This document shows, piece by piece, positions 8,246 to 20,600 of a stretch of DNA of 64,000 nt (positions within the stretch are counted from its first letter, which is position 1; each line of letters opens with the position of its first letter). The stretch is taken from assembly GCF_032670585.1 (NCBI RefSeq), contig NZ_JAVQHL010000003.1, positions 1-64,000 of the forward strand, read 5' to 3'. The notes below the pieces were generated by a model. It was not told the origin of the DNA. It saw only the letters and a list, made by a program, of their open reading frames with translations, and did not search any database. The position numbers and the translations under genes were made by a program. Source of the DNA: Ostreiculturibacter nitratireducens. GTDB lineage: Bacteria; Pseudomonadota; Alphaproteobacteria; Rhodobacterales; Rhodobacteraceae.

Positions 8246-11161
8246 GTGTCCCAGACCTACAAGAAGAAACTCATCGAAGTCGCCATTCCGCTCGAGGCGA
8301 TCAATGCCGCCTCGGCGCGGGAGAAGTCGATCCGGCACGGGCATCCCTCCACCCTGCACCTGTGGTGGGCGCGGCGGCCTCTCGCGGCGTGCCGGGCGGT
8401 GCTGTTCGCGCAGCTGGTGGACGATCCCTCGTCGCGGGTGGACGAGCTGATGGCAGATCCGAAGCTGCACGCGCAGGCGGAGGCGGAGCTGCCGGCGCGG
8501 CTGGCGGCCTGGGAGAAGAGCAAGGCCTCGGCGCAGGGGGCGGCGGCGAATGCGCCGGAGCCGACGCTGGAGGATGTGGCGGTCGAGATCGAGCGCAAGC
8601 GGCTCTTCGCCATCATCGAGGACCTGGTGAAGTGGGAGAACTCGACCAACGAGGAGGTGCTGGAACGCGCGCGGGCCGAGATCCGGCGCAGCTGCGGCGG
8701 CGAGCTGCCCCCGGTCTATGACCCGTTCTCGGGCGGCGGATCGATCCCGCTCGAAGCGCAGCGGCTGGGCCTGCCCGCCTATGGGTCGGACCTGAATCCG
8801 GTGGCGGTGATGATCGGCAAGGCGATGATCGAGATCCCGCCGAAGTTCAAGGACATGCCCCCCATCCACCCTGGCATCAAGGAGCGCTCGTTCTACCGCA
8901 ACGCCGAAGGGCTGGCCGAAGACGTGAAATATTACGGCGAATGGATGCGCGAGAAGGCGTGGCAGCGCATCGGCCATCTCTACCCCCAGGTGGACCTGCC
9001 AAAGGCGTATGGGGGCGGCAAGGCGACGGTGATCGCATGGATCTGGGCGCGAACGGTGCCGAGCCCGGACCCTGCCTTCTCGGATATGCAGGTGCCGCTG
9101 GCCTCAAATTTCTTGCTCAGTTCAAAGAAAGGCAAAGAGGTCTGGATCGAACCGATAGTGGACAAGGCCGCCAAGACAATAACCTACCGCATCAGGCGCG
9201 GTGGCACGAAAGCGGAGATCGAGGCAGCTAAGCTTGGCTCGACCGCCGGCAAGCGACAAGCCTTCCGATGTGTGGTTTCGGGTGCTGCACTTCCGTACGA
9301 CTACATTCGCTCAGCAGGTCAATCCGGGAAAATGGGCACGACACTGCTGGCTGTGGTTGCGGACACAAAGAGTGGACGCGTTCATCTCGAACCCTCCGCT
9401 GAGCACTATTCAGTAGCGAACTCTGCCAAGCCGGATTGGCGCCCAGAAACACGCCTCCCAGACAATCCAAGGGATTTCAAAACCCCAAACTATGGGTTGA
9501 ACAGCTTCGGCGATCTGTTCACTGACAGGCAACTCGTTGCGCTCAACACATTCTCCAGCTTGGTCGATGAGGTTCGGTCAGAGATCGAAAAACACGCATT
9601 GGCTGCGAACCTCAAACAGGGCGAGACATCCCTTCGCGAGGGCGGCATTGGAGCCAAAGCTTATGCCGAAGCAATCTGCGTGTATTTGGGTATGTCTGTC
9701 AGCAAGTTGGCTGTATTCCTCAACTCGCTCTCTCGCTGGCGGGCAGGAGAAAACAAGACTGCTCCCGCGTTCGGAAGACAGGCCATTGCAATGGTTTGGG
9801 ATTTCGCGGAGGTGAACCCTTTCGCGGGCGCTGGCGGCGACTTCCAAGGCGTCGTGAATGGAACCTCTGGTGTCCTGGATCGCATTCGCGGGAGCGCCAC
9901 TGGCCATCTCATCAACCATGATGCGCAAACTGTAAAGTACCCGCCGAATTCAGTGATTTCGAGCGATCCACCCTATTATGACAACATCGGATATGCTGAG
10001 CTTTCTGATTTCTTCTTCTGTTGGCTGAAGCCAATCCTCAAGCAATTCTTCCCGGAAGACTTTGCAGTACTCGCCACGCCGAAGAAGGACGAGCTCGTAG
10101 CGACACCTTATCGCCATGGCAGTTCCGAGGCTGCAGAGGCGTTCTTCCTCGACGGGATGAAACGTGCAATCTCTAATATGGCTGAGCAGTCTTCCGACGA
10201 ATATCCAGCCGCAATTTACTACGCGTTCAAGCAAAGCGAGGTTGAGCAGGAAGGGATTAGTTCGACCGGTTGGGCTACTTTTTTGCAGGCTGTTGTTGAA
10301 GCTGGGTATTCCGTGGTCGGAACATGGCCGCTACGTACAGAGATGGCGACGCGCATGATTGCCTCGGGCACCAATGCCCTCGCCAATTCGGTCGTCCTCG
10401 TCTGCCACAAAAAGGACGCGACCGCCGACACAATCACCCGGGCCGAGTTCATCCGGGCGCTGAAACGCGAACTGCCCCCGGCCATCGCCGAACTTCAGGC
10501 CGCCAACATCGCTCCCGCAGACATGCCGCAATCGGCCATCGGCCCCGGCATGGGCGTCTTCTCGCGTTACACCGCCGTGCTCGAGGCCGACGACAGCCCG
10601 ATGACGGTCAAGACCGCGCTGCAGTTGATCAATGCCGAGCTCGACGAATATCTCGGCGGCATCCAGGGCGAGTTCGACGCCGACACCCGCTTTGCCATCA
10701 CCTGGTTCGAGCAGAACGGCATGGGCAAGGGCGACTATGGCGTGGCCGACAACCTCGCCCGCGCCCGCGGCATCTCGGTCGACAGCGCCAAACACGCCGG
10801 GATCGTCGAAAGCGCGGCGGGCAAGGTACGGCTGTTGAAGCGCGACGAGCTCGACCCCGACTGGGCGCCCGAGGAGGACGGGCATCTGACGGTCTGGGAA
10901 TGCCTGCAGCACCTCGTGCGCCTGCACGAGAAGGAGGGCCTTTCGCACGACACCGCGGCGCTGCTCAAGCGCTTCGGGCCCCAGGCCGAGGCGGTGAAGG
11001 ATCTGGCCTACTGCCTCTACGACATCGCCGCCAACAAGCGGCGCGAGGCGTCCGAGGCCACGGTCTACAACGCCCTGATCGCCGACTGGTCCGAGCTGAG
11101 CCAGATGGCCGCCACGGTTTCGCTGGAAGGGCGGAACCGGCAAGCACGATTTGAACTGTAA
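8246..11161 (+). CDS. DUF1156-type DNA methyltransferase
   Basis: A 971-aa amino-methyltransferase. It begins with the DUF1156 region (KKLIEVAIPLEAINAASARE, then HGHPSTLHLWWARRPL). The SAM-binding motif is VYDPFSGGGSIPLEA near residue 157; the catalytic motif SSDPPYYDN lies near 571, so motif I precedes the DPPY. Target is probably N6-adenine or N4-cytosine. DUF1156 methylases are known partners of DUF499 ATPases in anti-phage clusters. GTG start with GGAG seven bases upstream. The ends of the gene are very GC-rich while ~9100-10340 is much less so (46/60 versus 29/60 G+C in two rows counted by hand), suggesting the middle segment was exchanged. Confidence 0.88.
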   Translation: MSQTYKKKLIEVAIPLEAINAASAREKSIRHGHPSTLHLWWARRPLAACRAVLFAQLVDDPSSRVDELMADPKLHAQAEAELPARLAAWEKSKASAQGAAANAPEPTLEDVAVEIERKRLFAIIEDLVKWENSTNEEVLERARAEIRRSCGGELPPVYDPFSGGGSIPLEAQRLGLPAYGSDLNPVAVMIGKAMIEIPPKFKDMPPIHPGIKERSFYRNAEGLAEDVKYYGEWMREKAWQRIGHLYPQVDLPKAYGGGKATVIAWIWARTVPSPDPAFSDMQVPLASNFLLSSKKGKEVWIEPIVDKAAKTITYRIRRGGTKAEIEAAKLGSTAGKRQAFRCVVSGAALPYDYIRSAGQSGKMGTTLLAVVADTKSGRVHLEPSAEHYSVANSAKPDWRPETRLPDNPRDFKTPNYGLNSFGDLFTDRQLVALNTFSSLVDEVRSEIEKHALAANLKQGETSLREGGIGAKAYAEAICVYLGMSVSKLAVFLNSLSRWRAGENKTAPAFGRQAIAMVWDFAEVNPFAGAGGDFQGVVNGTSGVLDRIRGSATGHLINHDAQTVKYPPNSVISSDPPYYDNIGYAELSDFFFCWLKPILKQFFPEDFAVLATPKKDELVATPYRHGSSEAAEAFFLDGMKRAISNMAEQSSDEYPAAIYYAFKQSEVEQEGISSTGWATFLQAVVEAGYSVVGTWPLRTEMATRMIASGTNALANSVVLVCHKKDATADTITRAEFIRALKRELPPAIAELQAANIAPADMPQSAIGPGMGVFSRYTAVLEADDSPMTVKTALQLINAELDEYLGGIQGEFDADTRFAITWFEQNGMGKGDYGVADNLARARGISVDSAKHAGIVESAAGKVRLLKRDELDPDWAPEEDGHLTVWECLQHLVRLHEKEGLSHDTAALLKRFGPQAEAVKDLAYCLYDIAANKRREASEATVYNALIADWSELSQMAATVSLEGRNRQARFEL

Positions 11162-11172
11162 GGGTTTCCGAG

Positions 11173-14469
<3,297 letters not shown>

Positions 14470-14485
14470 GCTTGGCGGGGCTCGT

Positions 14486-15226
14486 ATGTGCTTGCGACTG
14501 ACATACGCGGAGGCACTGCTGTGGAAGAAGAACGCGGCAAAGATCGTTGCCGATGCGAAGGCGAAGTCTGCGACCATTCCATGCGACCCGCTTTTTGCCG
14601 CGACGCCTCGACTTTCTTCGCTTGTTTCTGAAATCGACGGAATCAAGAAGCGTCACGGCTTACTGATTGAGCGCGCGCTCATTTATGCAATCAATAAGCT
14701 GCCGCATTGGCAAGCCATGAAGGAACAGATCCCAGTCGCAGGAGGCAAGGCCCATCTCGACTGCCTTGCACTCAATACCAATTCCGGCAAGCTTTTCGTT
14801 TTTGAGTGCAAACGTGGTCATGGATCATTCGATGGCGACAAAATCAGCGCAATTGACCAGCGACTGGGCAGAATAAAAGTCTCGATTGGCGCGCATGCAA
14901 GGTCCAAAGGATGGGCTCCCGTTTCTACTGAGATATTCATTCTCAGTTTCTATGGGGCCAAGTGGAATTCCGCCTATCCAATTTACGACAAGAACACCAT
15001 ATCTAGGTTATTCGAACCTTGCATTGGAATGTTTACACTGGAGTTCATGGATCATTTGGAGACCATGGTGGCGAGTGCGTACGGCACTGAACTGCGTGAC
15101 GCAGTCGATGTTGACCGAGGACAAACCATCTTTGACATGCTGGATGAGCAGCTGGAATCCCGTGGACCGGATGTGTTGTTCACTAAAGATGGAGCCGATT
15201 TCGTGGCGGCTCAGGATCAAGACTAA
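14486..15226 (+). CDS. PD-(D/E)XK-like nuclease, last gene of the defence operon
   Basis: A 246-aa protein with a plausible PD-(D/E)XK core: E62 in a helix (LLIERALIYAINKL), D92 in AHLDCLAL, then E107-x-K109 in LFVFECKRGHG. This is the layout of restriction-endonuclease-like folds that cut DNA with Mg2+. The ATG at 14486 follows a weak GGCGGGG site 16 bases after the DUF499 stop; the upstream in-frame codons overlap the DUF499 gene in another frame and look non-coding. G+C is lower than in the operon's first genes. It could be the DNA-cleaving effector. It ends 18 bases before the convergent prophage lysis genes. Confidence 0.7.
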   Translation: MCLRLTYAEALLWKKNAAKIVADAKAKSATIPCDPLFAATPRLSSLVSEIDGIKKRHGLLIERALIYAINKLPHWQAMKEQIPVAGGKAHLDCLALNTNSGKLFVFECKRGHGSFDGDKISAIDQRLGRIKVSIGAHARSKGWAPVSTEIFILSFYGAKWNSAYPIYDKNTISRLFEPCIGMFTLEFMDHLETMVASAYGTELRDAVDVDRGQTIFDMLDEQLESRGPDVLFTKDGADFVAAQDQD

Positions 15227-15243
15227 AGCGCGCCCTGCGTGGA

Positions 15244-15498
15244 TCATGGGTCATGGCAAACCCGAGCCTGCTCCCGCATCACGGCATAGTCGCCTAGCAT
15301 GTCCGAAATGGCCGAGCCCTCTGGCAGCAAGGCCAGTTCCTCGGCCGCCCGCGCCTGGAATTCCCGGCCATACGCGACGACCGGCGGACATGCCCGCAAT
15401 GCTCCGCCGTCAGAAACGACCGTTGTGCAGCCGGTCAGCGAGATCGCTGCGATCGCGAGGACGACGCGCCGCTGCCTCGAGCATCCGTTTTTGCGCAT
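15244..15498 (-). CDS. Rz1-like outer-membrane spanin lipoprotein
   Basis: An 84-aa protein beginning MRKNGCSRQRRVVLAIAAIS and carrying the lipobox LTGC, so the mature lipoprotein starts at the Cys and is anchored in the outer membrane. Rz1 spanins pair with an inner-membrane Rz to fuse the membranes in the last step of phage lysis. It starts inside the Rz gene (15410-15667) in another frame, the classic overlapping Rz/Rz1 arrangement. The mature part is not unusually Pro-rich, unlike lambda Rz1. It is the last prophage gene on this side. Confidence 0.75.
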   Translation of the reverse strand: MRKNGCSRQRRVVLAIAAISLTGCTTVVSDGGALRACPPVVAYGREFQARAAEELALLPEGSAISDMLGDYAVMREQARVCHDP

Positions 15499-15667
15499 TA
15501 TGGCTTCTCTCCGTGGTCTCGAGCTGCTCGGCCAGCCGGCCTGCGCGCTCGCCGGCTCGGCGCAGGGCCAGCAGGAACAGAAGGATCGCGAGGGCGGTGA
15601 CGACATAGCGGAGCGCCGTGCGCGCCCATGCCGAGCCGGCGAGTGCGGCGAGGAGCTCGCCGATCAT
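15410..15667 (-). CDS. Rz-like inner-membrane spanin
   Basis: An 85-aa protein with one N-terminal membrane segment (TALRYVVTALAILLFLLAL, ~residues 18-36) followed by a charged helical stretch (RRAGERAGRLAEQLETTERS) that would cross the periplasm. Size, topology and position directly after the endolysin and overlapping a lipoprotein gene identify it as the Rz partner of the spanin pair. Start overlaps the endolysin stop. Confidence 0.75.
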   Translation of the reverse strand: MIGELLAALAGSAWARTALRYVVTALAILLFLLALRRAGERAGRLAEQLETTERSHNAQKRMLEAAARRPRDRSDLADRLHNGRF

Positions 15668-16338
15668 CTCCGTCCCCGTTTCCAGTCATCCAGCCGCGCG
15701 TAGATCGTGACTGCGATCCCGCCGAGCGCCACGGCGATGAACACCCAGCGCAGCGTGTCGAGATACGGGACCAATGGCAGAATGGCGTTCTGCGTCTCGG
15801 CCAGCATCTGCTGAGCCACCTCCACGCCGGCCGCGCCCAGCGTCGCCACTCCGGCTGCACCACCGGCCCTCATGGTCCGGCTCTCAGCCAGCACTTCACG
15901 TGCAGGAGCTGTCTCTTCCGCAAAGGGCACGGACCGCATGGGGAAGCGCTCTCCCCATTGGCGCGCAGGGCCGAGGTCGACATGCATGAAACCCGAGCGC
16001 GGGTAGAAGCCGAAACCGAGGAACCCGACCTCCCGCGCCGCTGTTTCGAACGCCACAGGGTCGTGGTTCGACATGGCGATGTCGAAGGCAGCGCCCTCCA
16101 TGTGCTTCGAGCGTTTGGCGCCGCCGACGGCGCGATTGTGCTCGGGGCTGCGATAGGCGGAGCGGACGATCAGGGGCTTGCCCAGCCGGTCGCGCAGTGC
16201 CTGCAGCTTGTCGAGCGCCGGCTCGTTGATCAGCAGCTTGCCTGTGCCGCGGCAGGCGATCTCGGCAGGGCTGAAGTTCGGCCAGCGCCAGGCGCTCTCG
16301 GGCACGTCGCGCCAATGGTCGAAGAAGGTCGTGGTCAT
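15664..16338 (-). CDS. M15-family endolysin with C-terminal membrane anchor
   Basis: A 224-aa peptidoglycan hydrolase. The D-Ala-D-Ala carboxypeptidase/L,D-peptidase M15 fold is shown by VRSAYRSPEHNRAVGG, by SKHMEGAAFDIA (Zn ligands His and Asp) and by the second His in SGFMHVDLG. Beyond residue ~150 an Ala-rich linker leads to a transmembrane helix (WVFIAVALGGIAVTIYA) near the C-terminus. The endolysin may therefore be membrane-tethered (signal-arrest-like in reverse topology) rather than freely soluble. ATG at 16338 preceded by GGAGG. An intrinsic terminator lies just upstream at 16356-16380. Confidence 0.85.
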   Translation of the reverse strand: MTTTFFDHWRDVPESAWRWPNFSPAEIACRGTGKLLINEPALDKLQALRDRLGKPLIVRSAYRSPEHNRAVGGAKRSKHMEGAAFDIAMSNHDPVAFETAAREVGFLGFGFYPRSGFMHVDLGPARQWGERFPMRSVPFAEETAPAREVLAESRTMRAGGAAGVATLGAAGVEVAQQMLAETQNAILPLVPYLDTLRWVFIAVALGGIAVTIYARLDDWKRGRR

Positions 16339-16355
16339 GGGGATCCTCCAGAAAC

Positions 16356-16380
16356 GAAAAAACCCGCCTCGAGGGCGGGT
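16356..16380 (-). terminator. Intrinsic terminator between holin-like gene and endolysin
   Basis: On the - strand, a 7-bp stem (ACCCGCC paired with GGCGGGT, loop CTCGA) is followed at once by six T residues (16361-16356). It lies between the 96-aa membrane-protein gene and the endolysin start at 16338. It should stop or thin out transcription from the structural operon before lysis genes, or be overridden by antitermination. Confidence 0.75.
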
Positions 16381-16413
16381 CATGGCAGGTTGATGAATGG
16401 GAAGCGGCAGCGG

Positions 16414-16704
16414 CTATGGACTGCCGCCGAAGATCTTCAGCTTCAGCGCAATGCCCGCGAGAAGCGCGAGCATAATGCCGGTGGTGATGAGATGGACCGC
16501 CGTCTGCACTGCGGTGCGGCGGACGAAGCGGATGCAGTCGAGGAGCGAGCGGAGATCGCGGATGTCGAGGGCGGCGTCCTTGCCTTCGATCCCGGCGTCG
16601 GCCAGCGCACGCTTCGCGCCCTCTTCCGCGGCCTGGGAGAGGAAGGCTCGGAACTCTGCCTCCGACATCCTCACGTCGCCCTTGTCGGTTCGGGGCGGGG
16701 TCAT
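16414..16704 (-). CDS. Small membrane protein, holin-like (DUF6127 type)
   Basis: A 96-aa protein with a charged N-terminal half (EFRAFLSQAAEEGAKRALAD) and one transmembrane segment near the C-terminus (HLITTGIMLALLAGIAL). Position immediately before the endolysin suggests a role in lysis, such as a holin, but a single helix at the C-terminus is not diagnostic. Start overlaps the stop of the upstream tail gene (ATGA). Confidence 0.6.
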   Translation of the reverse strand: MTPPRTDKGDVRMSEAEFRAFLSQAAEEGAKRALADAGIEGKDAALDIRDLRSLLDCIRFVRRTAVQTAVHLITTGIMLALLAGIALKLKIFGGSP

Positions 16705-17693
16705 GACGAGACGATCCCCGCTTCCGCCGGCAGCGTGGCTGCGGTCCAGGGGCTGCTGTCGGCGGGGTTCAGGTCCCAGCTCGAATAGACCGGCGACGGC
16801 AGGTCCGCCGAGGGCGTGCCGGGCGTCGCGTCGTAGTCAACCCCGCCCATGCGCAGGAAGCCCGCGATCCCGGTCGGGCCTGCGGTGCCGAGCTGGGCCA
16901 GCTGCTTGACGTGCACGCCCGCGATGGTCGTGGCCCCGGCAGCGGTCGGCCCCGCGAGGGAGAACGACAGCCGCTGACCCGCGATGTCGCTCGCGGCCCG
17001 CGTGGCGATGTCGCCGTCCTTGATCGCATCGATCCCTCCCGAGAAGGCGTCGTAGGTCCCGACCAGATCCGGGGTGCGGCGCACGAAGCGCCGGCCGATG
17101 GTCGAGACACCGTCGAGCACGGCGATATGGGCGTAGTACCAGATCGCGGTGGCATAGTAGTCGAAGAGCTGGAGATTGCGCCACACGCAGCGGACTGGCC
17201 GGCCCTTGCCGCCAGTGTTGGCGGCCGTGGCGCTGCTGTGGAGCACGCCGTCGACATGGAACTCGATGGTGATGTCGGCGCCGACGGCAATCTTCACGTC
17301 GATCCAGTAGGCCTGGTTCGTGGCGGCGACAAAGGATGATGCCCCGTCGACGCTGGTGTCGCCGACGGCCATCGCCCGGTACTTCTCGTCGTCCCGTTCG
17401 GTCCTCACGAGGCCGATCTGCCGGTTTGCGGAGTCGTAGAACTCGAGGAAGATTCCGTCCTGAGCGATGACATGGGCGTTGATCGACGGCGCCCGGTAGC
17501 GGAACCCGATCCAGACATCACCCGTCGGTTCCGCCCATGTCGCGGTGAAGGGCACCGAGGAACCGTTGTTCGCGGTGATCTTGATCGCGTTGACGTCATA
17601 GGCCGGATCGAACCCCGCCGCGTCCGTGCTGATCAGCCCGGTCACCCCGGAGAGGTCCGTGACCTGGTGGCCGAGATGGAGGATATGCGTCAT
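16701..17693 (-). CDS. Tail-fibre-like protein, 330 aa
   Basis: A 330-aa protein whose first ~200 residues resemble a concanavalin-like beta-sandwich: repeated strands such as WIGFRYRAPS, GIFLEFYDS and ITIEFHVDGVLHSS. This fold is common in phage fibres and receptor-binding proteins. It overlaps the tail-tip gene stop (ATGA) and precedes the lysis genes, the usual place for a host-recognition protein. The fold call is by strand pattern only; no catalytic motif is seen. Confidence 0.6.
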   Translation of the reverse strand: MTHILHLGHQVTDLSGVTGLISTDAAGFDPAYDVNAIKITANNGSSVPFTATWAEPTGDVWIGFRYRAPSINAHVIAQDGIFLEFYDSANRQIGLVRTERDDEKYRAMAVGDTSVDGASSFVAATNQAYWIDVKIAVGADITIEFHVDGVLHSSATAANTGGKGRPVRCVWRNLQLFDYYATAIWYYAHIAVLDGVSTIGRRFVRRTPDLVGTYDAFSGGIDAIKDGDIATRAASDIAGQRLSFSLAGPTAAGATTIAGVHVKQLAQLGTAGPTGIAGFLRMGGVDYDATPGTPSADLPSPVYSSWDLNPADSSPWTAATLPAEAGIVSS

Positions 17694-20600
17694 GGGATCA
17701 CCTCGATATAGAGTGCGCTGTCGGTGGCGGTGAGACGTGCGTCGCCGCCCTGTTCGTGGAAGAGATCGGCCCGCGCCACGCTCAGCCGGGCATCGGCCCC
17801 AAAGCCGATCCAGAGCGCGACGTCGGCCACGGTCAGCTGGACCGCATCGCCGAGGCCGACGAAGACGACCGTCTCGGGCACAGTCAGCCGGGCCTCCGCC
17901 CCGAACTCGGTCCAGAGGCTGGCTTCGGCGACCTTGATGCCGTCGGGCATGAAGAGCCGGACCCCTCGCGCCTGCCAGGCCTCGTAGGTCGCGCTTCCCG
18001 CGACACGCCGCGCCTGCACTCGCACCTCGAAATGCTTCGTGCCCGTCGGCGCCGAAAGGATCGGCACATCCTCCTTCGTGAGCGTGAAGCTGTTGGTGCT
18101 GCCCACATCAATGATGGCCGCGGGTGGTTCGACGACAACATCCGAGTCCGGATCGACCCAGCGGATCTCGAGGACGTAGGTGACACCCGGTTCGGGCCCG
18201 ATGTCGCCTGCGTCATAGGCGTCGATGGCGACGCTCGTCTGCAGGAGCCGGTCGCGATGGGCCCATGTCAGGAGCACCGGCCCGAGGTTCAGGACGTTCG
18301 GGTTCACGACCGAAACGCCGTTGCCGCGGAGGTCGCCCGGCGGCAGAGGCCGGATCGCGCGCGAGGCCAGCGTGACCTCGTCCTCCGGCGCCTGGCTGAG
18401 CGGCAGCGTCCCGAACCCCGTCTCCGGCAGCATGCGGACCGCGACCGTCTCTCCCGTCGCGAAGCGCGCCTCGCTCGCGTTGGCCAAGAGCTGCCAGCAG
18501 ATCACCGGCGTGCCCGCGGGATGGACCTTTGGCACGGTGTCGAGACAGCCCCGTCCGACCGTCAGGGTCGTGGCACTCACCCCGTCGATCCGGACGAGTT
18601 CGTCCCCGATCGCGGCGAGCGTTCCGATCGTGACGTCCGTGAGCCCCGTCCAGCTGCCGACCGGCAGCACCCGCTCGGCCGGATCGTCTGAAACATCCGC
18701 AGTCAGGAGCGCCGTCGGCACGAACTCGACGCCCGCCTCGAGCGCGTAGCCGGCGCCGCTGTCGGTCCAGACCTGCACCGAGAGCGCATCGGCCGAGGGG
18801 CGCTCGCCGGCAGCAACGAGCGCGCCCGCGTCCGGATCCTCGTCGAGCAGTGCGTCGGCCTGCGCGTGACCCAGCTCCTGGACGAGGAGCCAGTATGGCG
18901 CTTCCGTCACCCAGCGGCGCGCGAGCGGCTTCGGCGGCAGGATGAGCCGCCCGGGATCGCCGGTCTCGCCGCCAACGAGAGCCGTCTCACCGAGACCGAA
19001 GACGTCCTCCGCGATGCGAAGCCGGACGCCGTTCGCGCGCCCGTCGCCGTGGTCGATCTCGACGATGCGGACCGCGACGCCCTCGAGACCGCGGCGCGGG
19101 CTCGCGAGCCGGATCACGTCGCCCGGATCGAGATCGGCGCCCACCCGGGTGACAGTGATCTCGCCCGACAGGATCGGCACCGAGAGGGCGCGCAGATCGC
19201 GCTCGGCCACGCGGACGGCGAGCGACTCGTAGCGGATCCCCGGATAGTCGACCGTCGCGCTGACGACCTGGCCGAGGTCCTGGACGAGCGCGGTGTCGGT
19301 GACGCTGACCGATCCGGTCTGGTCCGTCCTTGCGTCCGAGAACTTCACGGTGACCGAGTTCACCAGATCGGCGGCCTCGCGGCGCCCAAGCTCGCCCCAG
19401 TCAACGACGTTGGTCTCGTCGAAGATCGGCAGCGTCTCTAGATCGTAGTCGGCCCGGATGAGCTTCAGTTCCCAGCGGCCCGAGCGGCGGTCGACATAGA
19501 GGTAGGCGTCGATGTGCTTCAGCACGTCGGCGATGAAGTCCTCGATCGTCGATTCCTGCTGCCAAAGGAGTGAGAGCCCGAAACCTTCGGCAAAGAGCAC
19601 ATCGGCGGCTGTGGCGAAGCTCGGGCCGATATCGGTGAAGCCATGCCCGAGGCCCCAGTCGCGGTTCGTCAGGCATTCGCGGATGATATGGGCCGGGTTC
19701 ATGTCCGGGCCCTCGCCGAAGGCCGCACGGAGCGAGGCGACGAGCACGTCGGGATCGCCCGCGGGCACGACCGGCACGCCGTCGACGGGCGTGTTGTCGA
19801 TCTGGCTGGTGGCGCTCGTGTCCGAGAGCGCGATGTTGAAGGCGAAGACGTCGACCTCCGAGAGGCCCGCGAGCGTCGCCTTGGCGGCCTCGAGGCTTCC
19901 AGCCGGGCTCGGCTCGCCGTCGGTCACGAAGATCAGGATCCGCCGCTTGCCGCCAGCACCATTGAAGAAGGCGCCTGCCTGGCTCACCGCCGCCCCGAAA
20001 TCCGTGCCCCCGCTCACCGTGGTCGGCAGCGCGTCGACCCAGTCCTTGAGCTCGCCATAGGCCGCGGCATCGGCGTTGCGGCGCAGGATGGTGCCCGAGA
20101 CGGTCGAGTTCCAGGTGACGACCTGGATGTCGTTCGGCTCGAGGGCGTTCGCGCCGATCTCGGCAATTAGGCGCGAGACGGCCGTCCGCTGGGCGGCCAT
20201 ACGGCTGCCGGACATGGAGCCCGAGGTGTCCATGGCGATGTAGATCGCAGCGTCCCCGATCCGGACCTCGGGCACGATCTGCGCCTTCTCGGGATACCAC
20301 TGCGCGTTACCGTCCTCGGCGCGCAGGATGCGGGTCAGCCGGACGGCCCATGGCTTCAGATAGGGATTGAGGCCGAGATAGACCTGCCGCAAGATGAGCG
20401 AGCAGATGCCGCGATAGCCCGGCACGTTCGACCCCGTCTGTGCGGCGAGATAGTCGTTCTGGCCCTGCGTGGTCCCGCCCATCAGGACGTCGATGTCGCC
20501 GACGATGCCGCCCTCGCGGCTCTCGCCGCCGAAGAGGTTCGGCTTGTTGATCCGGATCCGACCGCCTGCGGCCCCTCCGCTGAGGCTCGGCAGGCTCGCG

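Noticed and set aside
16414..16704. Firm holin assignment for the 96-aa membrane protein
   Set aside because: One C-terminal helix and position are suggestive only, so the feature is kept as holin-like.
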